Shown: piece by piece, positions 21,712-33,848 of the stretch
Numbering within the stretch: position 1 is the stretch's first letter
How the letters are laid out: each line of letters begins with the position of its first letter
Source of the DNA: Capra hircus
Lineage: Eukaryota; Chordata; Mammalia; Artiodactyla; Bovidae
Assembly (NCBI RefSeq): GCF_001704415.2
Contig: NC_030811.1
Span: 58,083,591-58,147,590 of the forward strand
DNA length: 64,000 bases
Direction of reading: 5' to 3'
Notes under the pieces: model-generated
Database searches by the model: none
Told to the model about the DNA's origin: nothing
Seen by the model: the letters and a program-made list of their open reading frames with translations, nothing else
Translations under genes and position numbers: made by a program

Positions 21712-22150
21712 GCACTGCCGTGTTCATTGCATTCATAATAACCAACTTGGGAAAACAAACTAAATGTCTACCAACAAATGAGAGGTTTCAGGAAAGGTGG
21801 TATATACATACAACAGAATATTATTTGCCTCTTTTTCAAAGAGGGAAATCCTGCTATATGTGACAAACGGATGAACCTTGAAGACATTACACTGAGTGAA
21901 ACAAGCCAGTCATAGGCTGAATATCGCAAGACTCCACTTAACGTAAGGTATCCAAATAGTTGAATTAAAAAAAATTGTTGAATTAAAAAAAAACAAAGAA
22001 TAGAATGGTGGTTGCCATGGGCTTGTGGAAGGGGGAGGTGGGGAATTACTAACCAAGAGGGACAAAGTTTCAGTTAAAAAAGATGAAAATTTCTAGAGAA
22101 CTGCTGTATAACATTGTGCTACAGCTAACAATATATTGATTGTTCTCTTA
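21712..22150 (+). mobile_element. Old L1 3'-end fragment
   Basis: The blocks are those of an L1 3' end: GTTCATTGCATTCATAATAACCAACTTGG, AATGTCTACCAACAAATGAG, GATGAACCTTGAAGACATTACACTGAGTGAAA, GAATGGTGGTTGCCATGGGCTTG and TGTATAACATTGTGCTACAG. A 17-bp unit (GTTGAATTAAAAAAAAT) is repeated in tandem near 21959-21993. Confidence 0.65.
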
Positions 22151-22419
22151 AAATCTGATAGGAAGGCAGATCACAGGTTCCTACCACAAGTTTTCTTTTA
22201 TTTTAAAAAAAGGGGGGAGGTGGTAAGACAATGAGGAGATAAATTGTTCTGCATAATGAAAGGGAATTTAGGATATGACCACAGGGTCAAATCTAGGGTC
22301 ACTAGTGGTTGCGAGCTGGAGGCTGTTGACCGGAGGAGGAGGAGAGTGAGGGAGAGTAGGGCCTAGGCCGGCAGCGAGCAGGGCCAAGGGCACTGGAGGT
22401 TGAAAACCTTTATGTACAA

Positions 22420-22575
22420 TACCTCATGTCATCTACATAAGAGCCCTGTGAGACTGGCACTGTCTTTTAGCCCATTTTACCCAGGGGAAACTGGGCATTC
22501 CAGATGTAACTGGCTTGTGCTTGTAGGAGCTGGGTGTCCGAGTCTGGCTTCCAAACTGATTAACTGTTCCCGAGG
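22420..22575 (-). repeat. MIR SINE
   Basis: Antisense MIR-like blocks are GAGCCCTGTGAGACTGGCACTG, GCCCATTTTACCCAGGGGAAACTGGGCA and GCTGGGTGTCCGAGTCTGGCTTCC. Confidence 0.5.
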
Positions 22576-22665
22576 TCATGTTCTTTCCACCACAAGGTAA
22601 ATGGGGTGGCTAGGGCTAGGACCTGGAGAGCAGCTTTCTAATTTCAGCTTTACTACTGAGTACTG

Positions 22666-22885
22666 GGCTTCCTAGGTGGCACTAGTGATAAAGAACCTGC
22701 CTACCAATGCAGGAGACATCAGACACCGGACTTCGATCCCTGGGTTGGGAAGATCCTCTGGAGGAAGGCATGGCAACCCACTCCAGTATTCTCGCCTGAG
22801 ACTCCCATGGACAGAGGAGCCTGGCAGGCTACAGTCCATAGGGTCACTAACAGTCGGACAGGACTGAAGCGACTTTGCATGCACA
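22666..22885 (+). mobile_element. Bov-tA-type SINE
   Basis: Its landmarks are the head GGGCTTCCTAGGTGGCACTAGTGATAAAGAACCTGCC, the tRNA-like block GACTTCGATCCCTGGGTTGGGAAG, CCATGGACAGAGGAGCCTGGCAGG and the end CAGTCGGACAGGACTGAAGCGAC. Plus orientation. Confidence 0.9.
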
Positions 22886-23399
22886 CGCACACGTGGAGTA
22901 CTAGCATGAACTTGGGCAAGTTACTTCCCCTTTCAAAGCCTGTTTCTCCATTTATATATATTAAAAAAAATGTTGATTTCAGCCTTGTCAGCAAACCCTT
23001 TCTTCTAATAGCCTGTGGTTTTGGAACCCAGCAGAACCCTGTGCTCCAACCCTCTGCAAGTAAGTGCAAAGACCCCTCTATGTTTCCTGCCTCTTGTTTG
23101 TAGAAAAGCTGCAATCTCTCAGGCCTCCTTGAGTCAAAATAGAACAGCTTTAAACAGTTAAGGATTAGGACAATAGAGTCACAGACTCACTGTCTGATGC
23201 AGTTGTTTTACAGATACTATAACTGCCTTCAGCAGAACCCCTTTTGGCTTGTCACTTTAGCAAAGCTTCACTGTAACTAAATGTGGTTTCAGACACTCCC
23301 GTGCTCTGCTCATCTCTGCCCCAGCACACTTTCCAAATCTTTTGATCACACAATACTTTGCCTAACCTGTTGGTTCTTTCTGTAGATCAAAGAAACAGA

Positions 23400-23774
23400 A
23401 ATGAAGACTAAGTAATTAACAGATGACCAGATCTCTTCCCTAGCTGTCCCTTCAGTAATCTTGTGAACAAACTGTGTGAACAACATAATATCTAGAGGAA
23501 GATCACAAAAGCTGAGGACCGTGCATGCATTGGGTTGGTGGCGGGAATGATCCTAGCCACCTTTCTCAAAGACTAACTGAGATGACTTCTTCCTTTCCCC
23601 TTAAAAGGTTCATGATCAAGTACAGTCTTCAAAGTTGGTTTTAGGGGAACGTAAGCCCGCCTTCTCCCAAGATCACTGACTCTCTGATTAAAAGCAACTT
23701 TCCTTTCCTCCAACAACTGCCTCTGGGATATTGAGTTTTGAGTGGTGAGCATCTAGACCTGGGATCGGTAACAG
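23400..23774 (+). repeat. Probable LTR 3' portion
   Basis: The sequence ends with the LTR-like series CTTCTTCCTTTCCCCTTAAAAGG, TCTCTGATTAAAAGCAACTTTCC, CTCTGGGATATTGAGTTTTGAG and ACCTGGGATCGGTAACA. The terminus resembles that of the LTR at 20848 (GGTAACA). The left boundary is uncertain and could be further upstream, and no internal region adjoins it. Confidence 0.45.
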
Positions 23775-24658
23775 ATTTTTATCAACCTAAGTGGCTGCTG
23801 CTACCTTGTAAATGAGACACCTGTCTCCCTACTCCCTCTGTTCCCTTCACACTGAACTGAGGGCCCATCATGTGCCAGGCACCAAGGGAAGTACCACTTA
23901 CAAATCATGATAACTGGAGAAATTGAGGATTTTCTCTCAACCACCTGCCACATCTATGGTGGGTCTTTCTTTACATGTGTATTAGTATCTGAAAGTGTCT
24001 ATTTGTTTTTTCAATATTGAATGGAGAATAATTATAATATATGCATAAAGTATAAATAGTTATAGTTAAGTCACACCTTTATACCCACTACCCAATTTGA
24101 AAGAACACATAACCTTCAACTGTGAAGACCCTTGTGTGTCTCCCATCCTCTGAAAGACAGTTACTAATTTTACTTAAAATTTGTTTTTCTTCATATTTTA
24201 CATTTTAGACCCTTAAAAATGTGTTTAAATTTACATTTTATTGAACTTTTCTCTATATGAACTCATACCACATATATTCTTCTACAAATTAGATTTTTTT
24301 TTTTGGCTTAGCAATATTTCCCCAAGTGTCATGCATGTTATTGCCTACAACTGTTTACATGTTCAGTGGGACGCTGTAGGATGACTATACCTCAATGTCT
24401 TTATCCATTCTGTGGTTGACTGCAGACACAGGGGCAAGTGATCTTCTGGTTGTCTGCTGTTGAGAACATTTGGCAGTGAACTTCCTAGATATGGCTCCTG
24501 ATGCTCGTGTTTGATTTTTTCTGGGGTATAAACCTAAGGAGTGGAGAAACTAGGTCATAGTATGTATAATCTCAAATTCATCAGGTAGTGCCATATATTT
24601 CCAAAAGTTACCATCCGCAGGGAGTGAAGACTTCCTGTTGTTCCACCCTTTTCCCAGT

Positions 24659-24854
24659 CAGACTTCCCTGGTGGCTCAGATGGTAAAGTGTCTACAATGC
24701 GGGAGACCTGGGTTCGATCCCTGGGTTGGGAAGTTCCCTGGAGAAGGAAATGGCAACCCACTCCAGGGTCTTGCCTAGAAAATCCCATGGACAGAGAAGC
24801 CTGGTGGCCATGGGGTCGCAAAGAGTCGGACACGACTGAGCGACTTCACTTTCA
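24659..24854 (+). mobile_element. Bov-tA SINE with perfect 11-bp duplication
   Basis: The head is CTTCCCTGGTGGCTCAGATGG and the end is GAGTCGGACACGACTGAGCGACTTCACTTTCA. Copies of CTTTTCCCAGT lie at 24648-24658 and 24855-24865. It is close to consensus, so relatively young. Confidence 0.93.
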
Positions 24855-25737
24855 CTTTTCCCAGTACTTTAAAAATCTAATCAATGTTGTGAATTATAAA
24901 TGTTGTCACTATGGTTTCATTTTGCATTTCTCTGATTATGAACAGGTCGGATTTTTTTTTTAAAGATGAGCCATCTGCATTTCTTTTTCAGGAAATGTGA
25001 TGTTTTGGGCCAGGTTTTCTTTGTATTTTTTTTACTCTTTGTTAGGATTTCTTTATTCTGGATACTGATATTTTTTGTCAGGTAGACAAGTTGAAAATAC
25101 CTTCTACCCATCACGGATTGCTTCACTTGTTTCATTGTCTTTTGATGAACAGAAGTTATTAACCACAACACAGTGGCTCATTCACTCCTTTCCTTTATAG
25201 GTAAGAGTTTTAGGAAGTCCTTCTTTGAGGAAATCCTACTTGAGGACAAAAAGACAGTATCCTATATTGTCGTCTAGACTTCATTCTCTTTAGGTTTTCT
25301 ATCTGGGATTTTTTTTATGTGTGATGTGAGGTATGGAAATAATGTTTTTCATATAGGTAACCAATTGTCAGCTTCATTTATTAAATATATGCACATGCTT
25401 GTTTTGGGCTATTAGTCAATTTTGATATTCCTGTGCTAATACTCATATAGCTGTTGCGGTAAATCTTTCTAGATGGTAAGGAAAAATGCCCTTATTTCAT
25501 GTCCTTCTTCAGATTTGTCTTGATTATTCACCCATGAAAATTTTACAGCTTCTCAAGCTCTATAAAGAGCCCTACTGGTATATTAAAATATAGGTCAATT
25601 TAAGGTGAACTAGTATTTTTATATCTTAAGTTCAGTTTATTGCTAGATTCTTGTTTGCATCTTTGTTCATGAATGTAATAGACCTGTGATTTTCCTATCC
25701 TGACTCCATCCTACCTACTCTTGTTATTTAATGTTCA

Positions 25738-26180
25738 GCTCAGTTCAGTTCAGCCGCTCAGTCGTCTCCGACTCTTTGCGACCCCATGAATCACAGCATG
25801 CCAGGCCTCCCTATCCATCACCAACTCCCAGAGTTCACTCAAACTCACATCCATTGAGTCGGTGATGCCATCCAGCCACCTCATCTTGTGTCGTCCCCTT
25901 CTCCTCCTGCCCCCAATCCCTCCCAGCATCAGAGTCTTTTCCAATGAGTCAATTCTTCGCATGAGGTGGCCAAAGTACTGGAGTTTCAGCTTCATTCCTT
26001 CCAAAGAACACCCAGGACTGATCTCCTTTAGAATGGACTGGTTGGATCTCCTTGCAGTCCACTGGACTCTGAAGAGTCTTCTCCAACACCTCAGTTCAAA
26101 AGCATCAATTCTTCGGTGCTCAGCTTTCTTCACAGTCCAACTCTCACATCCATACATGACTACTGGAAAAACCATAGTCT
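25738..26180 (-). mobile_element. BovB LINE 3' end, minus strand
   Basis: The antisense terminus CAGTTCAGTTCAGCCGCTCAGTCG is followed by CCAACTCCCAGAGTTCACTC, GTCGGTGATGCCATCCAGCC, TTCTCCAACACCTCAGTTC and CATCCATACATGACTACTGG. It encodes only the far C-terminal part and the non-coding end. It is inserted in old L1-like sequence. Confidence 0.9.
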
Positions 26181-26895
26181 TACAGTTGCCCCGAAACTGG
26201 GGTTATTTCCTATTCTCTAGGTGTTTGTATGGGATTGATATTATCTGTACCTTAAATGTTTGGCAGAAGTCTGTAAAACTCTCTGGATTTATTATTTTCT
26301 TTGAAGAGAGATCTTTAAAAATTATTAATTTGATTTCTTTGCTGGGGATAAGACTCCTAATTTCTATTTTTTCTTGGATTAATTGCATTTCTCTAGAAAC
26401 TTAACCATTTATCTAACTGTTCAAATTTATTGACAAAATTGTCATAACTTCTCCTCCACCTATTCTCTGCAGCTTCTGTAATTCACCATTCATAATTTTT
26501 GTCTTGTTTTCCTTTCCATTAAGAATTTTTTTCAAATAACCAACTTTGGCTTTTTTGATATCTTTATTTCATTAAGTTCTGCTTGTATTTCCTTCAGTTT
26601 GGGGATGCGGTAGTCTGCTGTTCTTTGTCTATATGACTGACATTGATATTTGAATTCATTTTTAGTTTAATATATGCATTTTAGACTAGAGAAAAAACAT
26701 ATGCCTAGATTTGCTTTAAATATACCCCACAAGCAGTTTGTAGTATATCATTGCTCTATTTTCTCAAATTTTCACCATAGATTCATTGATTTGTGGATTT
26801 AAAACTGTTTTTTAAATTTTATATTGATTTCTCACATTAAGGGGTTTTAATCATTACTTCTTTTGAGAATTGCCATGTGACCCCATTTGGGACCA

Positions 26896-27010
26896 CTTCT
26901 TTCATTTAACCAATATTGAGCACCCACATATGCCAGGTATTGTTCTAGGTGCCTGGGTTACATCAGTGAAATACACAGACTGAAAATGTTTGCCTTCCTG
27001 GAGTTCATGC
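26896..27010 (+). repeat. L2 LINE fragment
   Basis: The sequence contains TTTCATTTAACCAATATTGAGCACCC, ATATGCCAGGTATTGTTCTAGGTGCCTGGG and TTCCTGGAGTTCATGC, the standard L2 3'-region blocks. Confidence 0.7.
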
Positions 27011-27670
27011 TTTGTCGGTTCTTGGAAATATCCCACATGCTGGAATAGAAGGTGTATTCTTCATTTGTTTAGTGTAGTTGTAGTATATAGGATCATTACA
27101 TCAAGGTTCCTTTATTGCTAAAACCATGTATATCCCTAGTGATTTTTTGTCTGCTTATTACATCAATTTCTAAGTCACATTTATTATAATTTCCTGCTGT
27201 GTTTGTGAATTTGTCCACTTTTCTTGTTTTTAAATACCACCCTAGGAGGCATAGCCTTTTTAAAGGTAAGAAGAATGAGTCTCAAATAATAACGTCTTAT
27301 CTTACAAGTTTGCAAAGAATGGATCCAGGATTCTAATTTAGTTGTCTCAATTATGGTAATATGAATTGTATGACTGCTGTCATGTTTTGTCTAATATCCT
27401 TATCTAGTGATAACATGAGTCTCTCCCCATCCTATGTGAATCTCCTCCTCCCAGACTAATTGAACTCCTAATCAGAGTTCCCAGCTTCCTGGTCAGCAGT
27501 GAATGTACACAGCACTGGCCATCATAGTATCCTGGGCTACACAAACCAAACGAGGCCAAAGACAGTGCTTCCTTTGGAAACAAACATATCCATCTCTGCC
27601 ATATTGCTTCCTAATAGTTATCGGGTTACCAGCCATTTCTGAATGTATCAAGGTAGCTAGTTAGGATATG

Positions 27671-27941
27671 GAGAAGGCAATGGCAACCTACTCCAGTATT
27701 CTTTCCTGGAAAATCCCATGGACAGAGGAGCCTGGTAGGCTGCAGTCCATGAGGTCGCTAAGAGTAGGACATGACTGAGCAACTTCACTTTCACTTTTCC
27801 CTTTCATGTATTGGAGAAATAAATGGCAACCCACTCCAGTGTTCTTGCCTAGAGAATCCCAGGGACAGGGGAGCCTGGTGGGCTGCCATCTATGGGGTCA
27901 TACAGAGTCAGACACGACTGAAGCGACTTAGCAGCAGCAGG
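27671..27941 (+). mobile_element. Bov-A2 SINE with 9-bp duplication
   Basis: Two units are joined by a CACTTTCACTTTTCCCTTTC linker and end in GAAGCGACTTAGCAGCAGCAG. Copies of TAGGATATG at 27662-27670 and 27942-27950 bracket the element. Confidence 0.92.
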
Positions 27942-28139
27942 TAGGATATGTTAATGATGTTAATTTTTATTTATCAAAGAAATTTTTCTCCTACATATGA
28001 TATTAATCTAATCTGAAGAGATCCTGCATTTCCTTATTATTTCATCTCCACAGTTAGGATACATAATCTTCCATTTCTTTTAGTTTAAAAAATTACAGTG
28101 CCACCTAGAATTTACTGCAATGTTGAATAAAGCATGTTT

Positions 28140-28390
28140 TATTTTAAAAAATGATTAAGCATTACCACTTCCTAGGCACTGTGTTAGGAGGAATTGTGGA
28201 TTTGGAATGGACTAAGACACAGGTCCAATCTGAAAGGACATAATGCAGTACAAGCCATATTAAATGTGTGGAATTTAGGAGTGATAGGAATGTGGACAGT
28301 GGGGACAGTTCACTCTGCCAGGGGGAAGGCAGTTAGGGGAGTCTCCACAGAGGAGTTGACATTTGAGTTAAACTGCATCTTGAAATAAAT
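28140..28390 (+). repeat. L2 LINE fragment
   Basis: Blocks include CTAGGCACTGTGTTAGGAGG, CACAGAGGAGTTGACATTTGAGTTAAACTG and CATCTTGAAATAAAT, as in the L2 3' region. An open stretch of 64 codons inside it is probably chance. Confidence 0.45.
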
Positions 28391-29517
28391 ACCGATCAAG
28401 AAAGTATAATCCAGGGAAATGAAAAAAAAAAATCAGCAACGAGAAGAAACAAGATTCTCCACAACAAATATAAAGTGAATTTTAAATTAGTTTAATTCTT
28501 TTTTTGCTTTTGGTTGTTGAATTCCCATTTCTCACTGGCACTCAAACCAGGGTTTATAAATATGTGGTACCTATGCTGTCGCTACCCTGCCTCTCATACC
28601 CACCATAGCAACTGCCTCTAACTGAACACACAATTCTTTCCTCAGAGAGTCTACTCAACACTCAGTTCCATGACTAATAAAGTATCAATAGAAACAGTCA
28701 ATCATTATCAATAAAAGAGTGTATATGAAAGAAATTTGCTCACCATTTCTAATTTAATTGGGCAGAGACATGGGAAGAATGGACATCCAGACGTAAGGCA
28801 GGGAAGCCCGCATTTTTAAAAGGTCCAAATCTTAGGACTCCTCCCAGATTGACTAAATCCTAATTTGTGGAGATGGGGGAAAGGCTTCAGTATTTTTCAA
28901 GCTTCACAAATAATTTCCTATGTATCGAAAAGCTTGAGGATGACTGCCATTAAGCGTCTGTGTTAGAAAAAGTCAAATTCATCACAGATTTAAAAGAGCT
29001 GGGAAGATTACTGAATTACAACTCCTAAGAACAGAATGTTCTAGGGCAAGAGGGAGGTCTCTGAATCTGGACTCTGGTTAATAAGGAGATACCAAGAGTG
29101 AAGATCCAGGGGGACAGGGCCAGAGATGTGAGCTGTGTCTATAAAGTTGAGCTAAAAAGCTGGCCTTCAGGTATCTTTTTAAAAAATCGGTTTTCATGAC
29201 CTGATGCCAAATCTTAGAAATGGTCATTTCTTATTTTCATTTCTATTTTTTTTTAGAAATGAGTAAGCACTAAAGCTTTAAGAGCAGTCAGCATCACAAC
29301 TGAATGAGCTGAATTTTGCCACATTAAACTTTCTTTCAAGGTATTAAATTTGCATATGGGGGAGCCCAGATACTTAACAAAAAATCAAGGAAATTACATT
29401 ATGCTGAATTTAAAAGAACATGCCTGTGTAAACAATACTCCATAGTGCTACTATTTATTTGCAAGTTATTTTGACAACTCATTGTTTATTTAAAGTAATT
29501 AGAATTGGGGGTTAGAT
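28391..29517. other. No gene recognised
   Basis: AT-rich sequence with no splice-supported exon and no confident repeat assignment. It lies downstream of the 3' end of the DPY19-family gene. Confidence 0.4.
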
Positions 29518-29531
29518 AAAAAGAGTATAGA

Positions 29532-29792
29532 CTTTTGGACTCAGGGAGAGGGAGAGGGTGGGATGATTTGGGAGAATGGGAATTATAACATGTATACTGT
29601 CATGTAAGAATTGAATCGCCAGTCCATGTCTGACATAGGGTGCAGCTTGCTTGGGGCTGGTGCATGGGGATGACCCAGAGAGATGTTGTGGGGAGGGAGG
29701 TGGGAGGGGGGTTCATGTTTGGGAACGCATGTAAGAATTAAAGATTTTAAAATTTAAAAAAAAAATAAAAAATTAAAATAAAATTAAAAAAG
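29532..29792 (+). mobile_element. Young bovine-type L1 3' end with 14-bp duplication
   Basis: A 261-bp insertion carries the bovine L1 3' terminus (TTTTGGACTCAGGGAGAGGG, GGTGGGATGATTTGGGAGAATGG, GGGTTCATGTTTGGGAACGC, TGTAAGAATTAAAGATTTTAAAATTT) and a long A-rich tail. Perfect copies of AAAAAGAGTATAGA at 29518-29531 and 29793-29806 flank it. The long perfect duplication and intact tail indicate a recent, severely 5'-truncated retrotransposition. Confidence 0.95.
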
Positions 29793-30799
29793 AAAAAGAG
29801 TATAGAAAGCACTGCTTTGAAAGCAGAGCCATTATCAATACTATCTGAATCTCTTACCTTTAATTATACTACAATGACTCAAAATCTTAAGCGAGAAAGT
29901 CTTCAGCTCTCAAGTTCATTCAGAATTTTAAAATCACTCTCATGGGAGGACAGGAAGGATGAAAACAGTTTTCAAGACTTTCCTATACCTTAATGTCTTT
30001 TTTAACTTTGAATGTAAAAGCATGTTCGTACTGACAGTACTGTGAAATAAAGATCAATTTAAGTCTGTACTGAAGTTCAAAAGCACCTCCTCTTTTTCTG
30101 CACAGGTAACACTTTTACTAATTTAAATTAGAAACTTCTAGTTGTGGGGAAGGAGAAGAGGAAGGCAAAAGAGAGAAAACAGGTGATCCGTGGACCAGAG
30201 CTGATCCTTAACTGCTCCCTAATAGAGAGAAAAGACTGAGGATTTCTGGAGCCAAACAAAAGTAATGAAGTGGAAAATGAAGTTTTAAAATTCACACACA
30301 TCACTGAATTTATCTATTTTCTTTTAGGCAAAGTAATTTTACAAAAGTAAATTCAATCTCACATGATTTCACTCTTTTTCAATCTCTGAACTGAAAAGAA
30401 ACAGGTCTAAGCCTAGTCTATAGTATACAAGTTCAAAATACTTAAATGGTCCATACTACCTGTTCAGCACAGTGCAAGTGAGCTATACTAATGTCTGATT
30501 AAAAATTACCTTATTTGTTCTTGGTTAAAAAGCACATTATCTGTTCTTTGCTCCCTGCAAATTCCACTGAAGCATGCTCCCTAAGAGGCAAAGAAAGAAC
30601 TCTGTAAAATTCAGTTCCCGATATAGGGACCCTCTAGCCTGTCCTGGTGGGATAAGTACTATCAGGAATGGAGCGCCCCCTAGAGGCCAGTATTCCAGAT
30701 AGTCCCTTCTCATCCATTAGAACAGCTTTTCTCAAGAATACTCCCTGCAAGAACAGCATAGCATTACCTGAGAACTAGTTAGAATGCAAATTCTGGGGT

Positions 30800-31160
30800 C
30801 CTATCTGGCTTACTGCTTTTGGACTACTATAACAAGATACCACAAACTAGGTATCTTAAAAAGAACCGAAATTTCTTACAGTTCTGGAGGCTAGAAGTCT
30901 AAGATCAAGGTGCCAGCTGATTATTTGGTGGGAACCCACTTCCTAGTTCATAGACTGCACCCTGTAGCTGTAATCTCACATGGAGGAGGCAGCGAGGAAG
31001 TTTTCTTGGGCCTCTTTTATAAGAGCTCTCATCCCATTTATGAGAGCTTCGTCCTCATGTCCTAATCACCCCAAGTGCCCCACCTCCTAGTATCATCATC
31101 TTGGGGATTAGGGTTTTAACACGTGAATTCTGGGGACACAAACATTCAGATGATGGCACC
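30800..31160 (-). repeat. MLT1A/B-like MaLR LTR, minus strand
   Basis: On the plus strand the antisense order is visible: GACTACTATAACAAGATACCACAAACTAGG, TTCTTACAGTTCTGGAGGCTAGAAGTCTAAGATCAAGGTGCCAGC, TCCTAATCACC and TTAACACGTGAATTCTGGGGACACAAACATTCAG. This is the most confident of the four MLT1 calls. It is a solo LTR about 0.6 kb past the proposed gene end. Confidence 0.75.
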
Positions 31161-31769
31161 ACTTTAGGCCAACCTTTGTTATGAGTAAGAAACCTTTGTG
31201 GTGAAGTGCAGTAGTTGGTTTTAACAAGCCCTCCAGGTGATTCTGATTCTCACACTTTCAGAATTAATCTCCTCAAACGTCAGAGAATGAAGGTGTTACT
31301 GTGTAAAAACTTAAAGAGGCATGAATTAAGCTAACCTGTCTTGCCTCCTAGCAGATTAAAAAAAAAAAAAAAAAACTAAGTTGATGCTTGTATCAAACTA
31401 ATACAAGGAGTTATAATTTAGAAAATGTCATGAGGTCAAACTGTGATTTAATGTACAAAAAAATAGCTTTCAGCAACTCTGGAATTACCCTGAAAATATG
31501 ACATTAAAGAATGATTGTGTCCCTTGACATAAACAATAAAGTAATGTTAATTGTATATAATGCCATAAACACGAGAAGAGTGTGGGAAACCTCAACAGCT
31601 ATTCCACCACTGATGAAGAGGATTGAGTAGCTCCTAGGACCTTTAACCCTTTCCCTTTATTCAGGACTGCAATCTTCCATAGACCAGTTCGTGGTTATCT
31701 GACTACAGAATGAGGCTAAACATATGTACAGCTAAGAAGGAAATGAAAATAAGAATAAAAAAAACTTTC
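31161..31769. other. No gene recognised
   Basis: Sequence between the MLT1 LTR and the proposed polyadenylation site of the DPY19-family gene. An A17-type run lies near 31358-31375. Nothing else is recognisable. Confidence 0.4.
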
Positions 31770-31788
31770 CATATTTTTCATGATCTAT

Positions 31789-31794
31789 TTTATT
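31789..31794 (-). terminator. Candidate distal polyadenylation signal
   Basis: AATAAA on the minus strand (TTTATT on plus) lies about 2.6 kb past the stop, at the left edge of the repeat-poor block. TTTTAACAT-type sequence precedes it. Cleavage would fall near 31770. Confidence 0.35.
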
Positions 31795-33848
31795 TAACAT
31801 ACATAGTACATGTAAACAACTGGCATTAAATTCATAAAAATACAATTCCCCTATGCATTATCAATTTACTCTTGATACCTTCTTTCATTTTCTCCTTAGT
31901 ATCACCGTCCTATTTTAACACTACACTGTTTCTGCTAAGCACTTTTAAGAGGCTTATCTTTTTTTAGGAATACTGCCCCAACTTTTTTTTTCCTTTCCTA
32001 CTGTCATAGCAATAGCTATTTTTATCACTGCCTTGCCCATCCTAACCTTCCTCACACTAAAGCAAAAATATTTTTAAATGCTAAAAATGCATAAAATACT
32101 GAGCTCTAATACTGTTTATCATGTGTATCGAACTTACTACTACTCTGTGTTGCCATAAAAGATATTTATAACCTTCAGCACCGGCTGCTACAGATGTGAC
32201 CAAGGCCGAGTGTGCAGTGTAGCCCAGGGCGTCTGTTCTAAACTGACTGGCCTAAAACATAATCATAGCTTGCTGGTGGAGCTACATGAATAAATACTGC
32301 TACGAAAGGAATCTTCTGAAAATAATAATTTAAAAAAAACCTCTAATTCGACTAGTTTTACCTTTTCCCAGCATATAAAACAGTTATAACACTCTTTTAA
32401 TGTTTTTCCTATGTGGAATTTCAAATAATTACATACATGTAAACTTACTGGGAAGGGAATTATTTAAAGGTGGGAAAAATAGAGAATGACTTTAAAAGTA
32501 AAATTTAAAAAAGACAGTAAATGCTGGATATACAAAACACATTTCTGTGAGAAACAACGGGAAATAAAGCGGAGCACACACTTGTCCTCTCCCCACCCAC
32601 GGCGGCTTTCATCCTCCCAGGCCTCAAGTGCCCACTTCCCGCGTTTCTGCATTGCTGCATCACTGCTTAAGTTCTACTCCTAATCCAAGCTCCCCAGATG
32701 TTTCCTTGTTTTCTAAAACTGGCTAAAGACCAAGACCAAGAAATAAGTCACCCAGTGAGCAGGAAAGAGGGAGAGGCACCTGAAGCCACTGGCCATCTCA
32801 GCCAGGAGGCCCTGGGAAAGACGCGCTCTGGGGCAGGCTCGGGGCTGCACTGCCTCAGCCTGGGCTGTCTCGGCAGCTGTCTGTCCTAAGCAAGCTAGTG
32901 CTTCCCCCAGACCAGGCTGGTCCTTGGGCTCTGGAGAGAAGGCAGAAAGAGAACAGCTCTTCAGAGGCTGCCTGGAGAGGGCCTCGGAAACCACCCCTGA
33001 GGACTCAGGTCTCAAGAGCAATCCACAATGAGGTTAATCTGCCTGCGGTTAATAAAGAGAGCGTAACTCAGTGTGTAGTCTGCCAGTCATGGTTTGCTTA
33101 GAACGTTAAATCTTAAAACCATTTCTCAGAACTATGAGGGTTCACTGTTTTGTGGAATCTCATTTCACACAAATTAACTTCTAAGAAACAAAAATTCATA
33201 CTAGGAATTTAAAGCAGGTTGGAAAAGTTTCAAGACACAAATAAACAGATAAGAAAAAAGTAAAGAGGAAGACTGAATATATTAGTTCCTCATAGTGAAA
33301 TGATGGTTTTTTAAACCAAAATTATAACATAAGGTTTAAGGCTTCGTCTTATTAAAGACAGGCAATTTTAAAAGTAAAATATAAAAACTCCATTCATTTA
33401 TCATTATTTATTTACTGTGTGACCAAAAAACTAGTCATATTTTATGGTATCTTAATAATAAAAGAAAAATTACCATATACTACAGTCTTCCACTATAAAT
33501 TATATCTACTCACATATACATTAGTTGCTAGATGCATCTGTAGTTGTTCAAAATAGCTTTTCTTAAAACAATTATACATGAAAAATTTTAAGTGGTTGAA
33601 AGTTATTAAAATATAAACATTCGAATATTACTAAAAATGCGAAAAATACACAATTGTCATTAAACTATTTAAACCAAGAATAGGTAACTGATAAGCAATT
33701 AAATGAGTAAATAGCACTTATTTGACAAAGAATATTGAGAAAGAAACAAACAGGCCAACATACACTAATGCCACATGGCTGGCAGTTATAGGAATCTGGT
33801 CATAATGACTAGGTCCAAGAACTTGCATTTATAACGGGCAGGAAATGC

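Larger units (their letters stand above)
24020..27250 (-). mobile_element. Old L1-like sequence, antisense, interrupted
   Basis: The plus strand reads as the antisense of L1-type sequence. Examples are TTCATTTTGCATTTCTCTGATTATGAACAG (about 24914), TCCACCTATTCTCTGCAGCTTCTG (about 26455) and AATAACCAACTTTGGC (about 26535). A Bov-tA (24659), a BovB (25738) and an L2 block (26896) interrupt it. No frame survives. It may be more than one L1, and boundaries are approximate. Confidence 0.4.

Noticed and set aside
22300..22400. Possible promoter-like GC/purine-rich stretch
   Set aside because: Few CpGs, no TATA or start context and no downstream exon. Not enough to support a regulatory call.
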